Positions 19,932-30,556 of a stretch of DNA of 64,000 nucleotides are shown in pieces. Each line of letters opens with the position of its first letter. The first letter of the stretch is position 1. The DNA lies in contig OX621255.1 in assembly GCA_951640165.1 (NCBI GenBank), positions 3,162,001 to 3,226,000 on the forward strand. The letters are read 5' to 3'. This stretch comes from Pseudoips prasinana (Eukaryota > Arthropoda > Insecta > Lepidoptera > Nolidae). The position numbers were made by a program, and so were the translations under genes. The notes beneath the pieces are model-generated. The model saw nothing but the letters and a program-made list of their open reading frames with translations, did not search any database and was not told the origin of the DNA.

Positions 19932-21336
19932 GTACCTAGGGGTCACTATTGACCAAAAGTTGACTTGGAATACACATCTAAAGAATATAATCCAAAAAGC
20001 CAAAATGGCTATATGGATTTGTTGTCGAATGGCTGGAGCAAGATGGGGCCTAAAACCCAAGATTGCACTTTGGCTATATACCGCTGTGGTGAGGCCAATC
20101 ATAACATATGCCTCCGCGGTATGGTACAATAAAACAACACAAAAGACAACACAAACTAAATTAAACAGCCTACAACGAATGGCTTGCTTGTTAGCAACCG
20201 GCGCTCTCTCCACAACGCCGGGTGAAGCCCTAAATGCATTACTAAGTCTAACTCCACTCGACTTGTTTTTGCAAAAAGAGGCACAATCATGCATATACAG
20301 ATTATGCACACAATCGAACCCAAAGTGGCAATCTAGAGCCCTAAACTCATTTAAAGAGTCAGTCTTCGAAACTAAATCTCTGAAAATGCCCTCAGATAAC
20401 GTGCAAACAGAGATAAACTTTACAAAATTGTATACTGTGGACATACCAGACAGGGACGAATGGCTAAGCGGTCAAATGTCCCACAAAACTGGCAGTCACA
20501 TTTGGTTTACAGATGGCTCAAAGAAAGGCCATAATGAAGGATGTGGCATTTACGGACAACTGCCCAAACACAGGAGTAGCGTCAACCTGGGTAAAGAGGC
20601 CACCATATTCCAGGCTGAACTTTTCGCCATCAACAGATGTGTGGAAATGAACCTGGACAGAAAACTAAAACAACAAAACATCTACATTAACTCAGACAGT
20701 CAAGCGACGCTGCTAGCGCTGGACTCATTTGAATCCAACTCAAAACAAGTACAGTGCTGCAAAGAAAATCTGAACTCCCTGGGTCAATCCAACAGAGTCA
20801 CACTCAGATGGGTACCGGGGCACTCAGGAATAGAAGGGAATGAGAAGGCAGATGAACTTGCGAGACTCGGAGCCGTTAACCCTCAAAACGGACCCGAACC
20901 ATTTTGTGGCATTACCAAGCAAAGGGCCTACTCTTTCCTAAACGATCAATGTACCTCAGCAGCCATGGAACTGTGGAAATCCTCAGCTGGATCTCTACAC
21001 TCAAAGGCTGTTATCAAGGGCTACAATAAAAAATTGTCGAAAGAATTACTTGAATTCAAACGTTACAAAACATGTGCGGTAACTAGAATTCTTACCGGAC
21101 ACTGCAAGCTGAATAAGCACATGTTCAACCTAAAGTTGGCCGACAGCACAACCTGCAGATTCTGCCAAGAATCAGAGGAAACTCCTTTGCATATTCTGTG
21201 CTCGTGCGGGCCACTAATGCGTTGTAGAAGTATCCACTTAGGACAGCATATTATGCAACCTGAAGAGATACAAACACTCACTGCACAATCAATCTGGGAG
21301 TTTTTGGAAGCTGTGGGATTGAGCAGTGAACTTTGA
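19918..21336 (+). pseudogene. LINE polyprotein, C-terminal part with RNase H
   Basis: 472 codons open from a GTG. It resumes at RYLGVTIDQKLTW, the conserved sequence at the end of the reverse transcriptase. RNase H follows: FTDGSK (D199), E234 in FQAELFAI, D260 in NSDSQA and D312 in NEKADELAR, with the WVPGHSGIEGN motif, so all four acidic residues are present. A CCHC-like motif (CRFC...H...C) lies near the end. The RNase H would remove the RNA strand during element synthesis. The 4-bp insertion upstream separates it from the catalytic YADD, so the copy is dead, but little else is damaged. Confidence 0.85.
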
Positions 21337-21566
21337 CATAAGTCAAAGGAGCTCTGCTACAATAGATCAGCAATGGTCGAGGTAGCAAGATGCCATCAAG
21401 GCATCAAGCCCCAAACAAACAATAAAAAAAAAATACATAGAACTGAAACTCAAAATATATTTTTTCATCAAACGCACACACGTGAGGTGTCTATGATCTT
21501 TAAAAATGATATTGAGGCGTGCAATTTTTCTAAACTGAATAATTTGCGCGAGAGACACTTCCAAAG

Positions 21567-21944
21567 CGATGGTAGTCGTTTGTGCAATTATAAAACCTTT
21601 AGCTTACCACGCTGTAGGACTAATATTGGCACTCATTCACCTATGTACCGAATGTCAAAAGGTTGCAATGCAATCCAAAATGATATTGATATTTTCAATT
21701 GTTCTTTTGCCTCACTTAAGCATAAACTGAAAATATAACTGTAGTATTTTTGCTAATCTAACTGTAGGTAATAGGTTTGTTTAAACTTAGAATAAGTACC
21801 CCTTAAGATAAGTTAAGGTTTTGTCTAATTTAGCAAGCTGTGTCTACATCAGAGTAGGGTATAGACTTTATTTTTTATAAATCGATGTTGTCTTATCCAA
21901 TATAGTCTATATCCAGTTTTGTAGACCAATAAACGGAAAAAAAG
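21567..21944 (+). mobile_element. LINE 3'-end fragment inserted in element G
   Basis: Removing it rejoins ACTTCCAAAG to TGGTAAAATG as in copy 2 of element G. It codes for a C-terminal tail (SPMYRMSKGCNAIQNDIDIF then SLKHKLKI and a stop), a pattern typical of the last residues of a LINE reverse transcriptase, followed by a 3' UTR ending CAATAAACGG and an A-run. AAAG may be the short duplication. Confidence 0.75.
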
Positions 21945-22141
21945 TGGTAAAATGAGCGTTCCCCCCTGAAACTTCTAAAATAAGAGACTGTTAAAACTAA
22001 AAAATATATATGATGATACCTTGCAAACTTCCACCGAAAATTGGTTCGAACAAAATCTACTACAAAATATTTTATGTTATGTTACTTGCTGCTCCGCAAC
22101 CCTTCATGGGCGATTCCGACACACACTTGGCCGGTTTTTTT

Positions 22142-22944
22142 AAACCTTAAATAAATACTAATAACTAGTTAATGAGGTATTATTTTTAAATGTAGTACCT
22201 ACTGGAATATGAAAGTTAAAATCATTTAAGACTATGAGCAGATGTTTAGCGCAGAAGGCAGATGATTCATCAAAACCTGATAGCTACCTCATTGGTCTAG
22301 CGATATTTTATTTAACCGCAGATAATGATTTTGTAGATCTATTCAAAACTATGACTTTTCTGGCAAAAAAAGAACTTCCAGTTGCCCGGAGTCTAGCAAT
22401 CGGATGTGGCTCGGAGAGCACGTATTGCCGTCGTTTATGCACTACGGTGGATGGATATTAACCTAATACGCAAAACATATATTTGTTCAACAGTGAGCGT
22501 CTTTCGGCTGATATGATGACCCTTCATTAGCCGCACCGCACGCCTATACGCTTAACCTCACCGATCGTTTATGGAATCGCAACTCTCAATAGATCAAAGA
22601 CTTACAATTTAACTTTACTCAGTATTTAAAGACTTGAATCCAAACTGAACTAAACCAAGTATATATTCCTATTGCCATTCTCAAGATACCGTTTATTCCT
22701 GACTCGGAAATCACATGTCCAATACATCGTTTATCTAAGACATCATTCTTCTTAGTTCTACTTGGAAAATGTAATAACTCCCGGAGTTTTTGCGTCGCGC
22801 TAAATCCCTCGGCGCTATGTCTTAATTAGGATCGTATGTCGAGAATGTTACATAGTTGACGATTTCGTGTTGGGCCTGCATTAATTTATAGAACGGATAA
22901 TTAGCTACTTACACTAGCCGGACGTACGTAGTTGTGAACGCGCA
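22142..22944. other. Unassigned interval
   Basis: No family recognised. The 75-codon frame at 22234 has no domain signs. Confidence 0.4.
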
Positions 22945-23311
22945 TTTTCTGATTAAATTCGTTGTTCCTTTCTGATTAAATTCGTTGTTTTATTTCTGAT
23001 TAAATTCTTTGTTTCTTTCTGATTAAATTCTTTGATTATTTCCGATTAAATTCGTTGTTTCTTTCTGATTAAATTCGTTGTTTCTTTTTTATTGAATTCT
23101 CAGTTTCTTTCTGATTAAATTCTTTGTTCCTTTCTGATCAAATTCGTTGTTTCTTTCCGATTAAATTCGTTGTTTCTTTCTGATTAAATTCTTTGTTTCT
23201 TTCTGATTAAATTCGTTGTTCATTTCTGAGTAATATCTTGGTTTCTTTCTGATTAAATTCGTTGTTTTTTCTGATTAAATTCTTTGTTTCTTTCTGATTA
23301 AATTCGTTGCG
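22945..23311 (+). repeat. Minisatellite, about 16 units of 23 bp
   Basis: Tandem variants of TTTCTGATTAAATTCGTTGT, about 23 bp with the linker. Third-position-like variants alternate between TTCGTTG and TTCTTTG. It flows directly into the retroposon family X body at 23311, where other copies have only one unit. Confidence 0.95.
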
Positions 23312-23455
23312 GGGTCCAAGACAGTTAATGCGATTTCCTGGGACATGCCTGAGTCTTGCTGCTCAGTATCATTTCATTGTGTGCCACTGTTGATCCTGGC
23401 TTACAGAAGTTGCAGTGGAGGGTAAGAGAGAGGGACCAGTCCCGATCCAAACACT
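23311..23455 (+). mobile_element. Retroposon family X, copy 2 body
   Basis: GGTCCAAGACAGTTAATGCG, CATTTCATTGTGTGCCACTG and GGGACCAGTCCCGA match the copies at 2534 and 58195. The A-run seen elsewhere is lost. Confidence 0.65.
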
Positions 23456-24370
23456 CTTTTAAAAAGAGATTATAAATGTAGGTAGTATAATAAAACCGGT
23501 TGGCGCCACAAGTGATTCGAAATGTAACTTAAGTTTAAATAGTTTTAGTTATTATTATGTTATAGTCTATTCTTAGAATAATTACAACACACAGTCACAC
23601 AAAATAAATACGGGGAGAATGTGGTTGGTATTATTAGATTTAGATTTAATTTGTCTCCGAAGTATGAAAAATGTATAATTTTAATAAAAATATTTAATTA
23701 GGTGTTATATTATATTTATGTGGGTTTGATGTTTTTTACTATTCTTAGGAATAAATTATTATTATTTTTGTTATGTTTTCTCTCGTCCTTCTTCCTTAGG
23801 GGTTTTTTGTTTTTTTTCTGTCCATAAAATAGTTTCTAAGATTGAGTACACACATATACTCATATAAACATATTACTAATAAGTAGGTAATAAAAAGAGA
23901 TAGCATGAACATTTGAAATTGGCTACAACGCTAGTATTTTATGTATCTGCAACTTCTTGGAGTGTGAGATTACAGATCACGATTAACATGTCCTGGCGTC
24001 TTGACAAACATGTGTACATTCCATACACAACAAATAGCTCTTATCATCGTGGGTTAGAGTTTAAATTAGCTTGAAGATATCAGTTAGTTATTCTGTTTGT
24101 ATCAGCAACTGTGTTTATTGAATCGGAGATATATTAAGTAGTGTTTAGTCGGTGTATATATCGTTAGATGTCCTATTGAGCAATTTGGATATGTATTGAT
24201 ATGAAAGCAAATTGATTGAGATACTAAGTTTATCTAATCTCGTTGGTCTAGCATTAGCGTGTTTCACTACAGATATTGAATAGTATAGAATAGAATATAT
24301 TTATTTGTAGAAAACATGGTGTATAAATAGTGTTTTGCCAGCATTCGGCATTCAAATGTTAGGCCCTATT
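23456..24370. other. Unassigned AT-rich interval
   Basis: No gene, tRNA-like box or inverted repeat recognised. Confidence 0.4.
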
Positions 24371-24373
24371 AAT

Positions 24374-24776
24374 CACACTAGTATTATAAAGGCGAAGGTT
24401 TGTGAGTGTGTATGTTTGTTACTTCTTCACGTCCAAACGACTCAACCGATTTAAATAAAATTTGGTATGGAGTTAGCTGACACCCTAGATTAACACATCA
24501 TTAGGATTATTTCGGAAAATTATAAATAGTTATTAAGGTTTTAGTAACACATAAAAAAATTGTATAATATAATATGTATGTAAAAGTAGCTCATAAAATT
24601 TTGAATGTAGTGTTTACCTATAAGTAACTCGACATTTAGATTAGATTTAGTAACTAGATATTGTGCTACATTTAAAGATTAATGTTAATGTTTAAGTTGT
24701 TGGTGAGCCAAATAAAAATAAACACATAGGCAAAATTTATAAAGTTTAACGCGGGTAAAACCGCGGGGCACAGATA
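24374..24776 (+). mobile_element. Helitron-like family A copy, split by a LINE tail
   Basis: Starts TCACACTAGTATTATAAAGG and ends CGCGGGTAAAACCGCGGGGC then ACAGATAG. The 222-bp insert is bounded by AACACAT at 24492-24498 and 24721-24727. Confidence 0.7.
24499..24720 (+). mobile_element. Retroposon tail inserted in a Helitron-like element
   Basis: AT-rich, ends GTGAGCCAAATAAAAATA and is flanked by the 7-bp duplication AACACAT. Probably a 5'-truncated LINE 3' UTR; parent unknown. Confidence 0.65.
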
Positions 24777-25255
24777 GTATAATATAATTTACTACTTTTT
24801 ATTCAATATATTTTGAGTTTTTCATTCTATTAAAACTTTTCAGTATTTTTTTTTGATTTTAGATATTCTATTATTTGAATTACCTAAGCAATTTGTTTTT
24901 CTGGTATGTACCAATAATAACATTGAATTGAAAAAAATGAAAAAAAATCTTAAGATTACCTTGTAAACATTGTTAATTTTTTTAATGGGACGCCGTAACG
25001 TAACTAATGAAAAGGTTGTATTAACTTTTTGGGAGATTACATTCGTCTAAAAGAGATTTAAAAATAGAATGGACTGGCCATAAACATTATTTTCAAGATG
25101 GCCGATATAGAATTGGCGCGATTTTATAAGTGAATGCGACTTAAAAGTATATTGTGGATGTAAAATTATATTTTAGATATTTTAATACTCGAAATAAGAG
25201 GGAAATGTATAGGTACACTTTTACAATTAACTTTCTAATTACATTATAAAGCTGT
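24777..25255. other. Unassigned AT-rich interval
   Basis: No recognised family or ORF. Confidence 0.4.
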
Positions 25256-25468
25256 CAATCAATAAATGCTACTAAATAAATGAGACAGTTTGTGAGTATG
25301 GATATATGGATGTTTGCTTATTTGTTACTCTTTCACACAAAAACTACGGAACGAATTTTGTAATTATGAAATTTTGTAATTATGAAATTTTGATGTAATG
25401 CTGAATAACAAATAGGCTATAATTATTTTTTTATTTTAACGCGGGTGAAACCGCGGGGCACGAATAGT
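25256..25468 (+). mobile_element. Helitron-like family A copy, decayed
   Basis: CTACTAAATAAATGAGACAG, GTTACTCTTTCACAC, the GAATAACAAATAGGCTATAA block and GCGGGTGAAACCGCGGGG are present. A 14-16 bp stretch (GTAATTATGAAATTTT) is duplicated in tandem. Confidence 0.55.
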
Positions 25469-25757
25469 CTTAAATAAAATTTAAGCCGATTGTAGCACGA
25501 TATATTACTAAGTTTCAGACTATGTTACTGAGAAAACTAATTGGAAATGAGTAGATTTTATTCAACCGAATTAAATAATTAAATTGTAATTAGATTTTAA
25601 GATTATCACGATTAATTATATAATTAACACGGTAGGGTAAGAAATGGGAGGATTAAAACTATAAAAGTAGAAGATTAAATGTTTAATAATGATCCACTGA
25701 CACTGTGTTCCAGGGTTCCTGCATGTTAGATTCTTTTTATTTTTAAGTGCAGTTTAT

Positions 25758-26265
25758 AATAATAATATCCTGGGACACTATTTACACACGGCCATCTGAT
25801 CCCAAACTAAGCAGAGTTTCTACTCTCGTACTATTGAAACCAGATATCTGATATACGACATCTTTTCTTTTTTGTAAATACATACTTATATAGATAATGA
25901 CACCCAGACACAGGACAAACAGACCTGTTCATACACACAAATATCTGTCCTGGGTCTCTACCGGCTAAGTAGCCGAACATCGATTTCTTAAATGGCGTTC
26001 AAATAAATAAAGGTTAAAAATGACTTAAATCAATCGTTAAATCGGCTTCAACGTTGACAATCGGTTCCGGACCATTTATGACGTCACATGTGGTCATGGA
26101 AGCCGATTTAACGATTGATTAAGTCATTTTTAACCTTTATTTATTTGAACGCCATTTAAGAAATCGATGTTCGGTGACTTAGCCAGTAGAGCCTCTGGGT
26201 GGGAATCGAACCGACGACCGCCGGCGTGAAAAGCAAGCATTTGCCAACCACGCCGCAGGCCTGTC
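25758..26265 (-). mobile_element. SINE-B copy, split by hairpin MITE H
   Basis: Minus-strand copy with the 3' domain at 25758-25840 and the head at 26200-26265 (B-box complement GGGAATCGAACC). The MITE at 25956-26194 sits where other copies read TCCTGGGTGGGAATC. Confidence 0.8.
25956..26194. mobile_element. Hairpin MITE H, copy 2
   Basis: Same inverted ends as at 5834 (CTCTACCGGCTAAGT / ACTTAGCCAGTAGAG). CTGGGT flanks it at 25950-25955 and 26195-26200, the target duplication confirmed by the empty SINE site. The TGACGTCACATGTGG core is conserved (CRE at 26079-26086). Confidence 0.85.
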
Positions 26266-26321
26266 TAGTACTAACATAGTTAAAAGCCATTACTAATAAA
26301 TTATTATATGGATGGATCTTG

Positions 26322-26866
26322 ATCCTACTAATATTGTAAATGCGTTATAAGTATATGGATGTTTGTTACTCTACCACGCAAAACTTTGTCGGAATATAGC
26401 TTATACAACATTTAACTTAATTAACGCACATCCTGAAAATAGTTTGTTCAGAATCGTTTACTGAATCGATTTATATCATTTTTAATATAGGTAATTTTTT
26501 ATTTCGATTTAAATAAAACTACGGAAATTATTGTCATATTAACCCTGTACAGTCAAAACAAATTGAAATGGACCGTAAGTCAAAGTAATAAGACTTAAAA
26601 TCGCAGTTTTATTTGCATTCATACAAATTCCATCATTCAATACAAAATAAAGAAAACTAAACATAATTCCAAGAAACTAATTTAGTAAATAACAATGCAT
26701 ATACATGTTAAATTAAAAATTCAGTGTATGTATTGTGATTACAACATAATATTCTAATTGGGGTGTTTGAGGGTGTGCGTTAATTACGTTACATGTTGTA
26801 TATTCGAATGACACATAGGCTATCATTTATAAAGTTTTACGCGGATAAAACCGCGGGGCACAGATC
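26322..26866 (+). mobile_element. Helitron-like family A copy, split by a MITE
   Basis: The left piece TCCTACTAATATTGTAAATG to ATATAGCT and the right piece GACACATAGGCTATC to GATAAAACCGCGGGGC flank the inverted-repeat element at 26406-26798. Confidence 0.65.
26406..26798. mobile_element. TATA-flanked MITE N, copy 1
   Basis: Inverted ends of about 23 bp: CAACATTTAACTTAATTAAC and, at the right, GCGTTAATTACGTTACATGTTG. TATA on both sides. The interior matches copy 2 at 28007 in reverse orientation (for example GAATCGTTTACTGAATCGA). No ORF. Confidence 0.8.
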
Positions 26867-27080
26867 ATTATCATATCAGCCGAAAGACGTCCACTGCTGG
26901 CTTCCCCTAAAGATCTTCACAATTGCCGGTCTTGCGCTATTCCCATCCAGCGGTTTCCAGCGGCCGCACAAGATCATCGGTCCATCTTGTAGGGGGCCTG
27001 CCCACGCTGCGTCTTCCGGTATGTGGTCGCTACTCGAGAACCTTTCTGGCCCAACGGCCTTCGGTGCACACATAGTCTGA
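26867..27080 (+). repeat. Retroposon family P copy
   Basis: ATCATATCAGCCGAAAGACG, TCCACTGCTGG, AAGATCATCGGTCCATC and GGGGGCCTGCCCACGCTGCG are intact family P blocks. The overlapping 95- and 83-codon ORFs are side-products of this GC-rich repeat. Confidence 0.6.
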
Positions 27081-27485
27081 AATAAATATATAATTATAAT
27101 GATATTGGTGTTGAAACTCATACTCAAACACTAGCTTACAGTCGTCATGGACGCCTTGACATAAAAACCAATTACAAAAACCACGGCAATGGCAATCAAC
27201 GCGCAATTAAACGCACGATACGTGACAGACAAAAGCACATACAAATTACACATATACATGTTATTAGATAAATCATTGAAGAGACAGATCAAACTGATAA
27301 CTTGTAGTACAAGATTTGGTGACAAAAAACTACCCTTACACAAAAACCAATAAATAAAAAAAAATGTACACTACTTATTTAAAACTTTTTTTTTTTTAAT
27401 TTTTGGCTGGACTGGAGAAATGTATCCCTATATAAGCTAGACACAGAACAAGTGTTATCCCTGTGTCTGACTGTAATTTATCTCT
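27081..27485. other. Unassigned interval
   Basis: The 70-codon minus frame at 27131 has no recognised domain. Confidence 0.35.
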
Positions 27486-27580
27486 GTCTGTATTTATCAG
27501 TTGTCTAAATGCCGTAGGACCAACTCTCTCTTTTTGGGGTCAGATGACTGTGTGTTAGTTGTCACAAGTTATTTATTTAT
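27486..27580 (+). mobile_element. SINE 3'-domain fragment
   Basis: CAGTTGTCTAAATGCCGTAG and TTTTGGGGTCAGATGACTGT with GTGTTAGTTGTCACAA resemble a diverged SINE-B-type end. Confidence 0.4.
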
Positions 27581-28002
27581 TGTGAGTTTCTTAATATTTT
27601 ATTCGATTGACAATGCTTTCTAGATGATCCCATATATATATCGGTCAAATTAGTTGATATAATGAAGCCGGTAGTACGTTTTCAAGCAAGCCATCTAGCA
27701 AATAAGACTATAAACTAAGCAATCCACGCCAGAGAGCACCTTAGAGGTTCAGCCCCCGGCTCAGGGTGGTTACTGACGGTTACAGGGTGACTGCGTGACG
27801 CATGAGAGGATCGATTTTTAAGGTTCTTTTGTTGAACTAACGCTATAAATTAATTAATTAATATATTTATTAGGATTATATTTCAAAGATTACACTATGC
27901 ATACACTCAATAATTGCTACGGTAAAAAGATCTTATGCATCTTCAGTTACGGGAAATCACAGTATGTGAAGAGGATTCCAACAAAAGAAAAAGTAAAACT
28001 AA
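27581..28002. other. Unassigned interval
   Basis: No family recognised. Confidence 0.35.
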
Positions 28003-28006
28003 TATA

Positions 28007-28404
28007 CAACATGTAACATAATTAACGCACACCCTCAAACACCCCTATTAGAATACTACATTGTAATCATAATACATACATTGAATTTTTAATTTAACAG
28101 AATAGTACAGAGTATGCATTGTTATTTACTAAATTAGTTTCTAGAAATAAAGATTATTTTCTTTATTTTGTATTGAATTATGGAATTTGTATGAATACAA
28201 ATAAAAATTCGATTTTAAAAGTCTTATTACTTTGACATACGGTCCATTTGTTTTGACCGTACAGGGTTAATATGACAATAATGTCAGTAGTTTTAATTAT
28301 TTTTTGAATAAAAGATTACCTACATAAAAAAAAATATATTTCGATTCAGTAAACGATTCTGAACAAACTATTTTCAGGATATGCGTTAATTAAGTTACAT
28401 GTTG
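28007..28404. mobile_element. TATA-flanked MITE N, copy 2
   Basis: Starts CAACATGTAACATAATTAAC and ends GTTAATTAAGTTACATGTTG, with TATA at 28003-28006 and 28405-28408. It is an inverted copy of the element at 26406, and an ACACCCTCAAACACCCCTAT block faces its complement there. Confidence 0.8.
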
Positions 28405-28800
28405 TATATTAAAATAAAAATAAGTTGCGCGGGCTGCTCATGCAATTGAATATCACAGGGGTATTCGTTAATACGAATACAAACTAAGGGTCAAGGAGGG
28501 CTATCAGAGAAGTTTTTTGCCTTGGGCTCCTGTGCTACCAGAACAGAATGTAGTCTTACGCACGAATGAGGATGTCGTTATATGATTACGGTTATTAAAT
28601 ACGGCTAATAATAGTAAGGAAAAAAAATGTTGATTGCAGGTCTAGATACGGGTTTATTATGTTCTATTTCCGGTAGATTTTCTTCGTGCAATCAATGGTC
28701 TTTTAGTAATGGAGACATCAGTGATACGTTTATTTATACATAATGTAAATCTAGCTGTGCAAAGGCTTTAATTACTGCGATTTGTATTTAAATAAAATAT
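28405..28800. other. Unassigned interval
   Basis: No family recognised. Confidence 0.35.
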
Positions 28801-28803
28801 GTG

Positions 28804-29187
28804 CAGACGCCAGCACATCAAGCTACCGCAATCTGTCACCGTAGCCTAGTTGGTAGTGCTCCTGCCTACGAAGCTGGTGGTCCTGGGTTCGAATCCCTGT
28901 ACGTGCAAATATATGTGTGATGAGCACGAATATTTGTTTCTGAGTCATGGATGTTTTCTATGTATTTAAGTATTTATCTATCTATATAAGTATGTATATC
29001 GTCGCCTGGTACCCATAGTACAAGCTTTGCTTAGTTTGGGGCTAGGATGATCTGTGTGACATTGTCCCCAGATATTATTATCTGTCAAATTTCCCCAACT
29101 GAAAGTGAAACTAATACTTTTGTGATAAAGTTGAAAATTTATAAAACAAATTTGATGGATTGGGGTAGCTGGATGTGCTGGCGTCTG
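28804..29187. mobile_element. Hairpin MITE M, split by SINE-A
   Basis: The left arm (CAGACGCCAGCACATCAAGC) is cut at AATCTGTCA by the SINE at 28839-29079. The interior and right arm resume at ATTTCCCCAACTG and end GATGTGCTGGCGTCTG. Confidence 0.85.
28839..29079 (+). mobile_element. SINE-A copy inserted in MITE M
   Basis: Runs from CCGTAGCCTAG to the ATT tail, flanked by ATCTGTCA at 28831-28838 and 29080-29087. This fixes the 5' end of the family at CCGTAGCC. Confidence 0.9.
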
Positions 29188-29285
29188 TACCTATTGAATT
29201 TCAGATTGTTTACAATCCTTGGTTTCTTTAGTCAAATTTTAATTCTTCCCGTAATTGATAAGTATTTCTTACGTTTATTAACGTA

Positions 29286-29420
29286 CAGAAGCCAGCACAT
29301 CAAGCTACCCCAATCTGTCAAATTTCCCCATTTGAAAGTGAACCTTATGCTCATGTGATAAAGTTGAAAATCTATAAAATAAATTTGACAGATTGGGGTA
29401 GCTGGATGTGCTGGCGTCTG
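29286..29420. mobile_element. Hairpin MITE M copy, intact
   Basis: Both arms and the TGATAAAGTTGAAAATC centre are present, with TA on both sides. Only 100 bp from the SINE-split copy and in the same orientation. Confidence 0.85.
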
Positions 29421-29813
29421 TACATCCGCCAAGCGTGGCGCGGCGATTCAACTAACATAAATATAATGTTAATTAATTTTAATTTGATTCTTCTATATTT
29501 AAAATTCACTACCTACACGTACGTTACACAAACTTCGAACCTCTATCCCATCCTTCTAGAGAAGTATATCGAAATAGGTGTACATTTATTTAATTGCAGT
29601 AGCCTGAATATTTATTGTTCCAAGATTTACATACAACCATCCAACCTCTAATTCACATATTTGGGGATGAAATTTCCAAATATCCTTATTAGTTTCCTAT
29701 AATACGAATGATTTTATTTACATTAAGTTTTAACATATTATTAGCTCTGTAACACTTAGTCACCTAATTGTATTATAAATATTACGTGTTAGTTAATATT
29801 TTACCTAATATAT
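29421..29813. other. Unassigned interval
   Basis: The 98-codon frame at 29355 starts inside the MITE and has no domain signs. Confidence 0.35.
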
Positions 29814-29814
29814 A

Positions 29815-30050
29815 CTACTTATCGTATGGGCTGTGGTTACCCTAGTGTCAAAGTCGTTCAAGCCGCACATTAGGCCTCTGATAATATGGCTTAACGACTG
29901 TTGTCTAATGTTTACCGGGATCAACAGCTTAACGTGCCCTCCGAAGCACAGAGACGCTCAGATATTAAACCACTTTGACGGTCACCCATCTATGGACTGA
30001 CCGTGAGCCTAGTTGCTTTACCTCGACCGGTGAGAGCATCTGGCTAAATA
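29815..30050 (-). mobile_element. 5S-rRNA-like SINE copy 3
   Basis: Carries GGCTTAACGACTGTTGTCTA, the ACGGTCACCCATCTATGGAC block and GCCTAGTTGCTTTACCTCG. Well preserved. Confidence 0.7.
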
Positions 30051-30556
30051 CACTTAATAGCCAAGATATTTAGAAGTCTCTAAACTAATTACCTGCGTTA
30101 ATACCAAAAACCAAGTGGGTATTGTGTAGAAAGATCACCAGACAACAATCGGTAACAAAATCTGATAACGAAAACAATAATTAGACAACTACAGTTCCTA
30201 AAGGAAATGAGAACTTCCAAACACTCACAAATCTGCATCCAGATACGGAAATCTAACTATATCAGTACACCATCGCTGCTCTGAAGTAGATTAATAGCAA
30301 GCTATTACGTCACTCCAATTTTATAAGACTTAACAACAGTGTTTACGAACATGCAAATAGATTTCTATTGTTACTAAAATACGATTCAATTTGAAGTGGG
30401 ATTGGTAAGATCTTTATGCCATTTAAGGAGTAAGACAGCAGATATACAAATATATTTTCATGGTCTGCTTATCGAAGTGGAGCTGTGTTTTGATCATCTG
30501 TGTTAGTTGTGAAGAGTTTAGGCAATACGGCTATAGGCTTTTCTTTTATGAAACAC
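30051..30556. other. Unassigned interval
   Basis: No gene or family recognised. Confidence 0.35.

Larger units (their letters stand above)
18902..21432 (+). mobile_element. RNase H-bearing non-LTR retrotransposon (I/LOA-like group), 5'-truncated
   Basis: A 2.5-kb insertion in element G with the exact 13-bp duplication ATACATAGAACTG at 18889-18901 and 21433-21445 and an A-rich 3' end. It codes for the reverse-transcriptase palm onwards, a linker, RNase H and a C-terminal CCHC-like motif. No endonuclease or ORF1 is present, so the copy is 5'-truncated. RNase H occurs in several LINE clades (I, R1, LOA and others), so the clade is left open. Confidence 0.9.
18684..22141 (+). mobile_element. Element G copy 1, split twice by LINE insertions
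   Basis: Three pieces rebuild one 545-bp element: 18684-18901, 21446-21566 and 21945-22141. It starts AGGGTTCCGTAGC with a small hairpin and ends CTTGGCCGGTTTTTT. The unbroken copy at 61654-62189 (minus) gives the same order across both insertion points. No ORF; its class is unclear to me. Confidence 0.8.

Noticed and set aside
19914..20444. 176-codon minus-strand ORF
   Set aside because: Antisense of the RNase H LINE; no protein features of its own.
22945..23311. CRISPR-like array
   Set aside because: Units are contiguous tandem copies of about 23 bp with no unique spacers, in a eukaryotic repeat.
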